A DNA stretch of 64,000 nt, taken from assembly GCF_000426445.1 (NCBI RefSeq), contig NZ_KE384526.1, positions 853,213-917,212 of the forward strand. The letters are read 5' to 3'. Numbering within the stretch: the first letter of the stretch is position 1; each line of letters opens with the position of its first letter. Source of the stretch: Brevibacterium album DSM 18261. Lineage in GTDB: Bacteria > Actinomycetota > Actinomycetes > Actinomycetales > Brevibacteriaceae. Under the pieces are notes generated by a model, which saw only the letters and a program-made list of their open reading frames with translations, was not told where the DNA came from and ran no database searches. Shown here piece by piece: positions 25,775-35,051 of the stretch. The translations under genes and the position numbers were made by a program.

Positions 25775-26325
25775 TGCGGGCGCTCTTTCCGTGGACGAGA
25801 GGGAAGGATTTTACCGAAGGAGCTGGTCAGGAGCACAGCATCTCACGGACGGGCAGAGCCGGAGACCGCATAGCTGTCAGGAGCGCTCGTCCGCGCGGCA
25901 GGATGACATTGAACCTCCGGCATCACGCCGAACCTCCGGCATGCCGCATCGAACCTCCGGCTCCGCACGCCGCAGCACGGTGTTCCGGAGGCAGGGGACG
26001 CGATGCCCGCAGATCAGCCCTGCTCGGGCGAGGCCGGCCGCTCCCACCGCGATCTGCAGCCCGCGCCGTCTCATCAGGATCGCCGCGGCGGACACGCCGA
26101 TGGCCAGGAGGATCGCCGGCCGCAGGTCCGAACGATGCTGTGCCAGCTGCGCGAGCGTGCCGGGGTCGATGCGCGGATCGGCAGACGGTGGGGCGAGTCC
26201 CGCATCGCAGCCCGATCTGTTCCGGCTGCGATGCGGTCCTCTTCCCTCCGGACCTGTCGCTCTCACCCGTGAGTCGCAACCGGCCGCGCTTCGGTTGCAC
26301 CGATCTGTGCCGGGCCCCGCCCGCC
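25775..26325. other. 551-bp intergenic region with a short direct-repeat cluster and a possible gene relic
   Basis: No intact gene was found. GAACCTCCGGC occurs three times at 25911-25921, 25930-25940 and 25951-25961. On the minus strand, around 26010-26200, a frame reads DPRIDPGTLAQLAQHRSDLR followed by PAILLAIGVSAAAILMR, which resembles the start of actinobacterial variant-leucine-repeat proteins. It has no start codon in frame and runs into unlikely sequence, so it looks like a decayed fragment. Confidence 0.4.
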
Positions 26326-28290
26326 TCAGAACAGGTAGCCGCTGGGCGGCACGAGCTGTGCGAACTCCATGAGCCCGTACATCACGCCCACCGTGCACGC
26401 GGTGTAGATCACCGTGAACAGCAGCTTCTTCCGTGCCGCAACAAGGAGGAAGACGAAGGTGAAGACCCCGGAGCCTGCGAGCATCCCGAGGACGAACACC
26501 AGCCAGATGAAGCCGAGCACCCATGCCAGCGACAGCCCCACCACCCGCAGGCGTGCGATCCACACATCGTCGAACCGGCCCAGCCCGTTCGCCCGTGTCC
26601 GGAACCAGTCGCGTCCCAGGCTGATGAAGGCCAGCACCACACCGGCGGAGCCCACGGCGACCGGGAACAGCCGCCCACTCTCGGAGAAGCCCGCGGACAG
26701 CACGATCGCCACGATGAAGAAGAGCAGGGCCAGCAGTGAGACGCCCATCTCCACGAACATGGGGACCGGCATATCGGACTTCTCCGAGAACTGGACCTCG
26801 GCCTCCTCCTCCGTGGTCCGCCGCCGCGCCCTGCGCACGATCGGCACCACGATGGCCCCGACGAGGATGAGCAGGACGACCAGCACGAACGGGCGTGTGG
26901 CCCACTCCGTCACGGGGAACGCGTTCACCGTGAGGAAGTAGTAGCGCTCCAGCGGCTCTGCCAGCACGAACGCGATGAGGAAGGGCGCGCGCGGGATGTT
27001 CACGATCTTGCAGACCCAGCCCACGACCCCCAGGAGCAGCATGAGGTAGAAGACGTTGAGGTTGAGCGGCTCCTGGAATCCGCTCATGAACAGGATCGGG
27101 ATGAGCGCGGCGGCGAGTACCGGGAAGGGGACATAGCTCAGCCGTGCCAGGGGGCGAGCCAGGAAGAATGCGAGGATCGCACCCAACACGCTGGCGATCG
27201 CGAAGGACCACACGATCACGTAGACGAGGCCGAGGTCGTTGGTGATGAGGGTGGGGCCGGGCTGCACGCCGAAGATCAGGAGCACGCCCAGCAGGAGAGC
27301 GAAGGGTGCCGCTCCGGGCACGCCGAACAGCAGGGTGGGGATGAGCGCACCGGATTCGATGCCGTTGCTGGCGGCGGACGGAGCGATCACGCCGCGGGGA
27401 TCGCCCTTGCCGAACCGGTTGTCCGTGCGCCGGCTGGCGAAGGCCTGAGCCTGCCCATAGGACAGCCAGGAGCCCGCGGTCGAGCCCACGCCCGGCAGGA
27501 TGCCCACGCCCACGCCCACGGCGGAGCCGCGCAGCACGTCCCATCTGTGCTTCACGATGTCGCGCATACCTGCGCCCCAGCCCCCGCCGAGGCTGATCTT
27601 CGCATCCGAGACCGCGCTCTTCTTCGCCACCAGGTCGATGATCTCCGCGAGTCCGAAGATCCCGAGTGCCGCGGCGACGAGCCCGATCCCGTCCGTGAGG
27701 AACTCCGAGCCGAAGGTGTAGCGGTACTCCGCGGAAACCGGGGAGACCCCCACCAGCCCCAGGGCCAGACCGAAGGCGGAGATCATGAGGCCCTTGACGA
27801 TGTTGCCCTTCGAGAGCATCGCCGTGAGGAACACGCCCATGACGATGAGCGCGAAGATCTCCGGTGAGCCGAAGGAGGTGACGATGGGTGAGGCGATCGG
27901 CACCACGAGCGTGAGCGCGACGATGCCGATCAGTCCGCCGATCGTCGAGGCGATGAAACTGGCGGACAGCGCCCTGCCGCCCTGCCCCTTCTTCGCCATC
28001 TCGTGGCCGTCGAGCAGGAACACCGAGGCGGCGGCGGAACCGGGTATGCCCAGGATCACCGAGGTGATGACATCGGAGGTGTGCACCACCGCGACAGCGC
28101 CGATGATCATGGCGATGGCCTGGTTGGGCTCCAGCACGAACACGAACGGGAGGAGCACGGCCACCGCGCCGGTGCCTCCGAGGCCGGGGATCACGCCGAT
28201 GACGATCCCGACCAGGGTCCCCACGGCCAGGTACAGGAGCATGGCGGGATCGGCGAAGGCCAGGAGGGCCTCGCCAGCAGCTTCGAACAT
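26326..28290 (-). CDS. tctA: Tripartite tricarboxylate transporter, fused TctA-TctB
   Basis: 654 residues. Residues 1 to about 500 are a complete TctA large membrane subunit (LVGIVIGVIPGLGGTGAVAV, HTSDVITSVILGIPGS, GVGVGILPGVGSTAGSW, IESGALIPTLLFGVPG). After a charged cytoplasmic linker (RRARRRTTEEEAEVQF, about residues 503-518) comes a four-helix TctB-like small subunit of about 130 residues. In most operons TctA and TctB are separate genes, so this is a fusion. It works with the TctC lipoprotein encoded just upstream (89-base gap). Substrate is probably a di- or tricarboxylate, suggested by the PrpF gene in the operon. Confidence 0.88.
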   Translation of the reverse strand: MFEAAGEALLAFADPAMLLYLAVGTLVGIVIGVIPGLGGTGAVAVLLPFVFVLEPNQAIAMIIGAVAVVHTSDVITSVILGIPGSAAASVFLLDGHEMAKKGQGGRALSASFIASTIGGLIGIVALTLVVPIASPIVTSFGSPEIFALIVMGVFLTAMLSKGNIVKGLMISAFGLALGLVGVSPVSAEYRYTFGSEFLTDGIGLVAAALGIFGLAEIIDLVAKKSAVSDAKISLGGGWGAGMRDIVKHRWDVLRGSAVGVGVGILPGVGSTAGSWLSYGQAQAFASRRTDNRFGKGDPRGVIAPSAASNGIESGALIPTLLFGVPGAAPFALLLGVLLIFGVQPGPTLITNDLGLVYVIVWSFAIASVLGAILAFFLARPLARLSYVPFPVLAAALIPILFMSGFQEPLNLNVFYLMLLLGVVGWVCKIVNIPRAPFLIAFVLAEPLERYYFLTVNAFPVTEWATRPFVLVVLLILVGAIVVPIVRRARRRTTEEEAEVQFSEKSDMPVPMFVEMGVSLLALLFFIVAIVLSAGFSESGRLFPVAVGSAGVVLAFISLGRDWFRTRANGLGRFDDVWIARLRVVGLSLAWVLGFIWLVFVLGMLAGSGVFTFVFLLVAARKKLLFTVIYTACTVGVMYGLMEFAQLVPPSGYLF

Positions 28291-28379
28291 CTTTGTTTCC
28301 TCAAGTCAGGTGAAGGGATCCGGTGCCGGCCGCTCGCCTGCGAACCGGTGCGGCACCGTGTGATTCGATCAGGTGCTGT

Positions 28380-29477
28380 TCAGTCGAGTACGACGTCGTA
28401 CTTGTCCGTCAGCAGGCGCTTGGCGAAGGCGAGGACCTCGGGATCCATCTGCAGGGCGTCCCTGAATGCCTCCCGGGCCTCGGAGCCGGCGACGAGTTCA
28501 TAGCCCCCGAGCGCGTCCTTCGCCCTCTCCATGAACTCTTCATCGCCGTTGAGCTCGTCGACCATTCGCGCGTATCCCTCGATGACGCCGGGCTCGGTTC
28601 CCGCGTTCGCCCACAGTCCCTTCTGATAGAAGAAGCCGGGCACCGAGAACGAGCGGAACGCCTCATAGGCGAGGCGGTGGTGCTCGGAACGGCCGGGCAG
28701 CCCCTCGAACACCTCCGTGAACGTGGGGATGTCGGGCACATTGGGGTCGCGGACGATTTCACCGTCGACCAGACTGCCCACCGAGAACAGCGCCACCGCA
28801 TCGCCTGCCTCGACCATCGGCTGCACCTGGCTGAGATACGAGGAGGTGGTCTGGAAGTCCAGATTGGATTCCCCGCGCTGCACCGCCAGCCGGGTGGGGC
28901 CGCGGCCCTCCATGCCGAACACGCCGCGGAAGTTCGCGCCCAGGGCCTCCAGTGCGAGCAGCGGGATGAAGTCGAGGCCCGAGGCGGACATGCCCCCGTA
29001 CCGGTACTGCTCCGCGTTGTCGACGAGATCCTCGATGGAGCGGATGCCCGTCTCCGCACTCGTCCACAGGACGGCGCCAGTGCCGTTGAGCGCGAGCGGC
29101 TCCATCTCGAGGAAGTCGAACTCGACCGAACGCTGTCCCAGGATGCTCTGGAAGTAGGTGGTCGCCGAGGCCACGAGCGTCTGCCGGCCGTCCGTCACAC
29201 CATCGCGCACGAAGGCGTTGGTGCCGGTGATGGACTCGCCGCCCGGCACGTTCTCGATCTGATAGCGGTCCACGCCCGGCTGGCGCTCCGCGAAGTGCGG
29301 GGTGATGAAGCGGGCCCATGTGTCCGTGCCGCCGGAGCCGTAGGGGACCACGACGTCCACGATCCCCTCGCCGGAGGGCTGGTAGCCCGTCTGCTCCGGA
29401 GCGCACCCGGTCATGCCCGCCAGTGCCGCGAGGGCTCCCCCGCTCAGCAGGGTCCGCCTGGAGATTCTCACGCTCAT
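28380..29477 (-). CDS. tctC: Tripartite tricarboxylate transporter substrate-binding lipoprotein (TctC)
   Basis: 365 residues. The N-terminus has a twin-arginine-like SRRTLLSGG and a lipobox ending in Cys 25 (GMTGC). The mature part begins with the family strand DVVVPYGSGGTDTWARFI and continues with IENVPGGESITGTNAF, matching TctC/Bug proteins that bind carboxylates outside the membrane. It overlaps the prpF stop by ATGA and precedes the TctAB gene, giving operon prpF-tctC-tctAB. Confidence 0.88.
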   Translation of the reverse strand: MSVRISRRTLLSGGALAALAGMTGCAPEQTGYQPSGEGIVDVVVPYGSGGTDTWARFITPHFAERQPGVDRYQIENVPGGESITGTNAFVRDGVTDGRQTLVASATTYFQSILGQRSVEFDFLEMEPLALNGTGAVLWTSAETGIRSIEDLVDNAEQYRYGGMSASGLDFIPLLALEALGANFRGVFGMEGRGPTRLAVQRGESNLDFQTTSSYLSQVQPMVEAGDAVALFSVGSLVDGEIVRDPNVPDIPTFTEVFEGLPGRSEHHRLAYEAFRSFSVPGFFYQKGLWANAGTEPGVIEGYARMVDELNGDEEFMERAKDALGGYELVAGSEAREAFRDALQMDPEVLAFAKRLLTDKYDVVLD

Positions 29478-30592
29478 GACGCCGCTCCCGCCGACATCGC
29501 CTCGGCGGCGCGCTCGAGATGGCCGTCCGGGACGAGGAGCTGGGCCTCGGCCAGAGTCCGGGCGGTCCGGCGCACACCCACGGCGCGCCCCTCCGGGCGG
29601 TCCGCGGTGAATGTCGACAGCACCCCCACCGGGATCCGGATGCGCAGCTCCTCGCCCACGACCCCGCCGAGGGATTCCGCGACCGTCGTGCCGGGGGTTC
29701 GCGCCGCGACCGTCACGCCCACGCTCCCGGTGATCGGCATGGCGGGGTGCGGGCGGCCCATCGACAGCATGAGCACCTGCAGGTCCGCCTCGCCGTCCGG
29801 ACTGCCGCTCACCACGCCCACCTTGGGGATCGCGCGCTCGGCAGCCTCGGGCGTCTCTGCGAGCCCCATCCGGACGGCGGCCGCGCGGCGGATCCCGTCG
29901 AGCTCGGAGAGCCGCTCCGAGACCAGGCCCGCCCACACCGCGTAGTCCTGCGGCGCCAGGCCGAAGCTCTCGGCGTCGACCATGACAAGTGGTGCGCCCG
30001 CATCGACGAGGCTCGCCCTCACCGTGCGGCCCTCTGCCACGGCGAACTCCGAGACCGGTGCCCCTGTCGGCAGCAGCACGCCCGTCGTCTTCCCCTCCGG
30101 TGAGACGAACCCCAGTTCGACCCCGTGGCCGGTGAAGACCGTGCCGGGGATCAGCTCCTGCGGATCATCGGGCAGCCGGGCACCCGGGGTGGGGATCGTC
30201 TGGATGATGACCTGACCGGTGTTGGTGTTGTACGTGCGCACCTCAGTGGCGCCGGGACGCAGGGGGACCCAGCCGCTCTCGAGCGCGAAGAGGCCCACGG
30301 CGGCCGAGCAGTTGCCGCAGTTGCTGCCCCAGTCCACTTTCGCCTCCTCGATCCCGACTTGAGCAAATGTGTAGCTCACGTCGATATCGGACCCGTCGCC
30401 GCGCTCCACGATGAGCGCCTTGCTCGTCGTCGAGGTCGCCCCTCCCACACCGTCCAACTGACGGAGATCGGGGCTCCCGAAGATTCTAGGCAGGGCCGCA
30501 TCCGCACTGAAGCCTGTCTCATCCAGATCTGCGGCGTCGAAGACCCAGCACTTGCTGGTGCCCCCTCGCATCCATCTCGCGCTCACCCTCAC
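29474..30592 (-). CDS. prpF: PrpF-family isomerase (methylaconitate / oxalomesaconate type)
   Basis: 372 residues from GTG 30592. PrpF enzymes have a diaminopimelate-epimerase-like fold and move double bonds in methylaconitate, itaconate-like or oxalomesaconate acids. The family start WMRGGTSK is here at residues 7-14, and the active-site cysteine region is DWGSNCGNCSAAVG. GTG 30592 is chosen because GAGAGGAG lies seven bases upstream; GTG 30655 would add 21 residues unlike the family. First gene of the operon with tctC and tctAB, so the transported acid may be isomerised on entry. No aconitase or methylcitrate gene is nearby, so the pathway is unresolved. Confidence 0.83.
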   Translation of the reverse strand: MRVSARWMRGGTSKCWVFDAADLDETGFSADAALPRIFGSPDLRQLDGVGGATSTTSKALIVERGDGSDIDVSYTFAQVGIEEAKVDWGSNCGNCSAAVGLFALESGWVPLRPGATEVRTYNTNTGQVIIQTIPTPGARLPDDPQELIPGTVFTGHGVELGFVSPEGKTTGVLLPTGAPVSEFAVAEGRTVRASLVDAGAPLVMVDAESFGLAPQDYAVWAGLVSERLSELDGIRRAAAVRMGLAETPEAAERAIPKVGVVSGSPDGEADLQVLMLSMGRPHPAMPITGSVGVTVAARTPGTTVAESLGGVVGEELRIRIPVGVLSTFTADRPEGRAVGVRRTARTLAEAQLLVPDGHLERAAEAMSAGAAS

Positions 30593-30652
30593 GCTGCGGC
30601 TCCTCTCACCGAGTACGAATGTGAACTCATCGTGAGCGGATTCGACCTTAAG

Positions 30653-30680
30653 CACAATGTGAATGATGTTCAGTATTGTG
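30653..30680. promoter_or_regulatory. Candidate LysR operator between prpF and the LysR gene
   Basis: CACAAT (30653-30658) and its reverse complement ATTGTG (30675-30680) are separated by 16 bases in an AT-rich stretch of the divergent prpF/LysR region. Position and symmetry suit a regulator binding site; assignment to the adjacent LysR is inference. Confidence 0.4.
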
Positions 30681-30828
30681 AAGCAGTTCTTATGTCATGG
30701 AGAGGCACTGAGAAGACAGAGGCTCCAAGGGACACAGAGAAGCCCGCCATGTCCCGCAGCTTCACGCGGGTGACGGGCTCTGATCCGATGGCACACGCAG
30801 AACACGCATGTGCAGCTAGGCTGAAGGC

Positions 30829-31734
30829 ATGGTCACCTTCGACTCGAAAAGACTGGAGGTCTTCGTGCGGACGGTCGAGACGGGATCGATCACGGCCGCC
30901 GCAGACCTCCTCGCCTACACGCCTTCCGCCGTCTCGCAGCAGCTGCGCCGGCTGGAGCAGGAGGTGGGCCAGCCGCTCCTGCGCAGGCGGCCGCGCGGCG
31001 TGGTGCCCACGGAGGCCGGGATGGTCATGGCCGCCCACGCGCGGAAGATCCTGCGGCAGATGGATGCCGCGCAGTCCGATCTCGACGACCTCACGGCGGG
31101 CAAGCGGGGCTCCCTGGTGATCGGGGCGTTCCCGTCCGTCGCCTCGTCCTTCCTGCCCCTCGTGATCGAGCGTTTCACCTCCCAGTACCCCGCGGTCTCC
31201 CTGTCGATCCGCAGCACCCGCATCGATCAGCTGGTCACGGACCTCGAACGCGGCTTCACGCACCTGGCACTCCTGTGGGACCACCCGTGGCGGCCGTTCG
31301 ACAGGGAAGGGATCAGGATCGAGGAGCTCTTCCGGGAGCCCTTCGTGGTCCTCGCATCCCAGCACCACGCGCTGGCAGGCGCCGCCGAAGTCCGGATGGA
31401 GGATCTCGCGCGCGAGTCCTGGGTGGTGCGCGCGGAAGAGCACCCCGTGGTCGAGGTGCTGGACCGGGCAGCGACCGCAGCGGGCTTCCGCCCCTCCATC
31501 GCCATGTACGCCAACGACTACCAGGAGGCGCAGGCGATGGTGAGCGCGGGGATCGGGGTGGCCCTCGCACCCAGCAGCGCCGTCACCCTCACCCACCCGG
31601 GTATCCGCGTGCTCAGCCTGGGGGAAAGCGCGCCGGAGCGCCGGATCATGGTGGGGCAGCGGGAGGAGCGGGTCTACTCGCCCGCGGAGGTCGCCTTCCG
31701 CGCCGCCCTCCTCGACAGCGTCCGTGCCCGGTAG
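30829..31734 (+). CDS. LysR-family transcriptional regulator
   Basis: 301 residues. N-terminal winged helix-turn-helix at about residues 6-66 (LEVFVRTVETGSITAAADLL, TPSAVSQQLRRLE) and a periplasmic-binding-like effector domain starting near LVIGAFPSVASSFLP. Transcribed away from the prpF-tctC-tctAB operon, the classical arrangement for a LysR activator of a carboxylate uptake operon. The inducer is probably the transported acid or its isomer. Confidence 0.88.
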   Translation: MVTFDSKRLEVFVRTVETGSITAAADLLAYTPSAVSQQLRRLEQEVGQPLLRRRPRGVVPTEAGMVMAAHARKILRQMDAAQSDLDDLTAGKRGSLVIGAFPSVASSFLPLVIERFTSQYPAVSLSIRSTRIDQLVTDLERGFTHLALLWDHPWRPFDREGIRIEELFREPFVVLASQHHALAGAAEVRMEDLARESWVVRAEEHPVVEVLDRAATAAGFRPSIAMYANDYQEAQAMVSAGIGVALAPSSAVTLTHPGIRVLSLGESAPERRIMVGQREERVYSPAEVAFRAALLDSVRAR

Positions 31735-31973
31735 GCAGGGCACGGAACAGATCCGCGCGTATCACCCCCGCTCTGAGCGTCCGCGCAGGAAACGCGGATA
31801 GCATCCTGCTCATCATCATGATCCGCCCGCAATCGAGGAGTGACACAGGACGTGGGAGACAGCGCAGGTCAGGGGTCGTCGTCAGACGGCCCCGGGGACA
31901 GTTGCAGTCATACGCTGATTCCGACCGGAGGCTCTGACCGGCCCCGCACGCCCGAGGGGGTGAGCCCCTCCTC

Positions 31974-33362
31974 ATGGGCACTGCGATCCTGATGCTCCTG
32001 CTCGGCATCGTCCTCATCCTCGCGATCATCGCGGCGAACGGGTACTTCGTGGCCCAGGAGTTCGCCTACATGTCCGTCGACCGCTCCCGCCTCGCCGCCC
32101 GTGCGGAGGCGGGCGATGCGAAGGCGGAGCGGGCGCTCGCGGTCACTCGCCGCACCTCCTTCATGCTCTCCGGCGCGCAGCTGGGCATCACCGTCACGGG
32201 ACTGCTCGTCGGCTATGTGGCCGAACCGCTCATCGGGGACTCCCTCGCAACACTGCTGGGCGGCTTCGATGTCCCTTCCGCGATCACAGTCGCCGTGACC
32301 ACCGTGGGTGTGCTCGCCGCCGCGACGGTCGTGCAGATGATCTTCGGCGAGCTCTACCCGAAGAACCTCGCGATCTCCGCGCCGGAGCCCCTGGCCCGCG
32401 GGCTGGCTCGGTCGACGCAGATCTATCTGACCGTGTTCGGATGGCTGATCGCGGTCTTCGATGTCGCGGCCAACCTTCTGCTCAGGCTGCTGCGGGTGGA
32501 GCCGGTGCACGACGTCGACTCCAGCGCCTCGCGCGAGGACCTCAAGCGCGCCGTCGCCGATTCGCGCGACAGCGGTGACCTGCCCGCGGACCTCTCGATC
32601 CTCATCGATCGGGTCCTCGACTTCCCCTCCGAGGACGTCGAACACGCCATGATCCCCGTCTCCCAGGTGGGGACGGTGAGCCCGGAGACCGCACTGGGCG
32701 AGCTCCGCGCGCTCATGGCGCACTCGCACAGCCGCCGCCCCGTCGTCGACGAGGCGGGAGCCCCCATCGGAGTCGTCGCACTCGTGGATCTCCTCTCCGC
32801 CAGGGCCGGCGACGATGCGCCGGTGACGTCGATCATGCGGGCGCCGCTCATCGTCCCCACCCTCATGTGTCTGCCGTACGCACTCGAAGAGATGGACACC
32901 GCAGGGGCGCAGCTCGCCTGCGCCATCGACGAGTACGGCGGCTTCGCGGGCATCCTCACCACAGAGGATCTCGCCGAGGAGCTGGTCGGCGAAATCACCG
33001 ACGAGCACGACTCCGCGAAGGCTGCGGAGATGACCGAGGAGGCGGTGCGCGTCTGGCGGGCCGACGGGAGCATGCACCTGGACGAGGTGCGCAGGACCGT
33101 CGGGCACGAACTGCCGGCCGGAGACTATGAGACGCTCGCAGGTCTGGTGATCGCCTCCGCGGGCGACTTCCCGGACGAGGGCGAGACGATCCGGGTGCGG
33201 CTTCCCGCCGATCCCGCTGACCTCGTGCACGATCACCCCAGGCGCCTGGCCCTCGATGTCACGGTGCTCAGCATCGCCTCGCACGTGCCCGGCGCCGTGC
33301 GCGTCGAGCTCGTGGAGACCGGCGCCGAGGACGAGACCGAGAGGAGCGAGGCCGAGCTGTGA
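31974..33362 (+). CDS. CNNM/CBS-domain membrane protein (hemolysin/CorC family) 1
   Basis: 462 residues. Residues 1 to about 190 form the CNNM (DUF21) membrane domain (NGYFVAQEFAYMSVDRSRL, MLSGAQLGITVTGLLVGYVA, IFGELYPKNLAI). A CBS pair follows (DVEHAMIPVSQVG; SIMRAPLIVP) with IDEYGGFAGILTTEDL, and a C-terminal CorC/HlyC transporter-associated domain. Relatives are implicated in Mg2+ or Co2+ transport; the hemolysin name is historic. It overlaps the next gene by four bases (GTGA), forming a pair. Confidence 0.85.
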   Translation: MGTAILMLLLGIVLILAIIAANGYFVAQEFAYMSVDRSRLAARAEAGDAKAERALAVTRRTSFMLSGAQLGITVTGLLVGYVAEPLIGDSLATLLGGFDVPSAITVAVTTVGVLAAATVVQMIFGELYPKNLAISAPEPLARGLARSTQIYLTVFGWLIAVFDVAANLLLRLLRVEPVHDVDSSASREDLKRAVADSRDSGDLPADLSILIDRVLDFPSEDVEHAMIPVSQVGTVSPETALGELRALMAHSHSRRPVVDEAGAPIGVVALVDLLSARAGDDAPVTSIMRAPLIVPTLMCLPYALEEMDTAGAQLACAIDEYGGFAGILTTEDLAEELVGEITDEHDSAKAAEMTEEAVRVWRADGSMHLDEVRRTVGHELPAGDYETLAGLVIASAGDFPDEGETIRVRLPADPADLVHDHPRRLALDVTVLSIASHVPGAVRVELVETGAEDETERSEAEL

Positions 33363-34384
33363 CCGATTCACCCGCCTATGTCATCGTGTCCACCATCGTG
33401 CTCATCGGGCTGAGCGCCTTCTTCGTGGTCATCGAGTTCGCGCTCCTCGCCGCCCGCCCCCACCGGCTCGAGGAGCAGGCGGCGACCCGCCGCGGCGCCC
33501 GCGCGGCCCTGCGCGGCATGAACGAGCTCACGCTCATGCTCGCGGTCGCCCAGTTCGGCATCACGATCTGCACGTTCGCCCTCGGCGCCGTCACGAAGCC
33601 GGCTGTCGACGCCTGGCTCGGTCCGGTGTTCGGAGCATGGGGCGCGCCCCTGTGGCTCGCGGATACGGGGGCCTTCCTGCTCTCGCTGCTGTTCGTGACC
33701 TTCCTCCACCTCGTGGTCGGCGAAATGGCACCGAAGTCCTGGGCCATCGCACACCCGGAGTTCGCCGCGGGAATCATCGGCGTGCCCGCCCGGATGCTGG
33801 CCTGGTGTCTCCGTCCGCTGCTGGTGTGGGTGAACCGCGTGGCGAACCGACTGGTCGCGGCGTCGGGCCACACTCCCGCCGAGAGCCGCGCCCAAGGAGG
33901 CCAGGATGTCGACGCGATCCGGAAGCTGGTCGAGCACTCCGCCGCGACCGGCGTCCTGGACGACACGTTCCGTGCTCAGCTCGCGCAGGTCTTCGATCTC
34001 GAACGGCTCCGTGTGGCCGATCTGCTGCCCTCCGGCCCCGGGCGTCCCACCGCGGTTCCGGAGACCGCGACCGCGGGAGACCTGCGCCGCGAGGCCGCGC
34101 GGACAGGGCATCTGCGCATCCTGGTCGAGCGCCGCGACAGCCCGCCGGGCATGGTCCACGTGCGCGACGTGCTCCTCGCTCCCGCGGACGCAGGCATCCG
34201 CGAGCACGTGCGGGAGCCGCGGACGCTGGATGCCGCCACCCCCGTGTACGAGGCGCTCTCCTCGCTGCGCGAGGCCGGTGAGCAGTTCGCCGTCGTCACC
34301 CGGGACGGGGACTTCGCGGGAGTCGTCACGATGTCCGATGTCCTGCGCCAGTTGCTGCCGAACGGCGCCGGGCTCAGGCTGTGA
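33359..34384 (+). CDS. CNNM/CBS-domain membrane protein (hemolysin/CorC family) 2
   Basis: 341 residues, shorter than its neighbour because the C-terminal CorC/HlyC domain is missing. The CNNM membrane domain (SAFFVVIEFALLAARPHRLE, MLAVAQFGITICTFALGAVT, VVGEMAPKSWAI) is followed by a degenerate CBS pair. It begins with GTG overlapping the upstream stop. Such tandem pairs are common in actinobacteria and may form a heteromer. Confidence 0.83.
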   Translation: MTDSPAYVIVSTIVLIGLSAFFVVIEFALLAARPHRLEEQAATRRGARAALRGMNELTLMLAVAQFGITICTFALGAVTKPAVDAWLGPVFGAWGAPLWLADTGAFLLSLLFVTFLHLVVGEMAPKSWAIAHPEFAAGIIGVPARMLAWCLRPLLVWVNRVANRLVAASGHTPAESRAQGGQDVDAIRKLVEHSAATGVLDDTFRAQLAQVFDLERLRVADLLPSGPGRPTAVPETATAGDLRREAARTGHLRILVERRDSPPGMVHVRDVLLAPADAGIREHVREPRTLDAATPVYEALSSLREAGEQFAVVTRDGDFAGVVTMSDVLRQLLPNGAGLRL

Positions 34385-34511
34385 GCGCCGGCCGCGCGGC
34401 TGCGATGTGCGAATCGACCGCGCTCGGCATGCCCGCGCGCAGGCGCGAGGAACAGGTACCTCACCCGGGTATACTCAGGCCCAGTATCCAGCGGAGGAGG
34501 AGAGGGCGATC

Positions 34512-34814
34512 ATGGCTGCCGAGGACACCGCCGCACGCGGCTACATGCACCGGCAGGAGGACTACCTCAAGCGGCTGAAGCGCATCGAGGGACAGGCGCG
34601 CGGCCTGCAGCGGATGGTCGAGGAGGAGAAGTACTGCATCGACATCCTCACGCAGGTCGCCGCGATGACGAAGGCTCTCCAGTCCGTCTCCCTCGGCCTC
34701 CTCGAGGAGCATCTCAGCCACTGCGTCGTCGAGGCAGCCGCCCAGGGCGGGCGCGAGGCGGACGAGAAGATCAAAGAGGCCTCGGACGCCATCGCCCGGC
34801 TCGTCCGCTCCTGA
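34512..34814 (+). CDS. csoR: CsoR-type copper-sensing repressor (copy 1)
   Basis: 100-residue CsoR/RcnR family protein. The Cu(I) ligand set is complete: Cys 42 (KYCIDIL), His 67 and Cys 71 (EEHLSHC). CsoR is an all-helical tetramer that leaves its operator when it binds Cu(I). GGAGGAGAGGGCGATC precedes ATG 34512, and a TATACT -10 at 34470-34475 overlaps a GGGTATA half-site. From RGYMHRQ onwards it is almost identical to the CsoR encoded on the other strand at 35052-35351. Confidence 0.9.
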   Translation: MAAEDTAARGYMHRQEDYLKRLKRIEGQARGLQRMVEEEKYCIDILTQVAAMTKALQSVSLGLLEEHLSHCVVEAAAQGGREADEKIKEASDAIARLVRS

Positions 34815-35051
34815 CCCGCCGCAGGCGGAAGCCTTCGAAGCTTCACGCAGAGAGAACTGCCGCCGGGCCGAGCCCTTTGACGACCTGAGTGACCGACTCG
34901 CCACAGGCAAGCGCACCGGCAGTCAGCGTGACACCGGCAGCGTCGATGTCGGCACCTGCGTCCGCGGAGGTCCACTCGCCCCGGCACTGCCGCCGCTATT
35001 CACGCTCTCGACGGCACCGGCCCCATACAGCGATCCCTCGCGTGACGCCCC
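34815..35051. other. Intergenic spacer between two csoR genes, with coding-like relic
   Basis: No intact gene. On the minus strand, about 34855-34985, one frame reads GEWTSADAGADIDAAGVTLT and ends VVKGLGPAAVLSA-stop. It has coding-like composition but no start codon within reach, so it may be the tail of a lost gene. Family not recognised. Confidence 0.3.

Noticed and set aside
25911..25961. Three GAACCTCCGGC repeats considered as iterons of an origin
   Set aside because: Only three short copies, irregular spacing, and no replication initiator gene nearby.
25877..27544. 555-residue minus-strand frame partly overlapping the tctAB gene
   Set aside because: The overlapping part is a same-strand shadow in another frame of the TctA gene; only the non-overlapping end (26010-26200) has protein-like sequence and it is reported as a relic.
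31735..31973. Leader before the CNNM gene pair considered as a Mg2+ or Mn2+ riboswitch
   Set aside because: Only a small GAGGGGG/CCCCTC hairpin is visible; conserved M-box or yybP-ykoY cores were not recognised.
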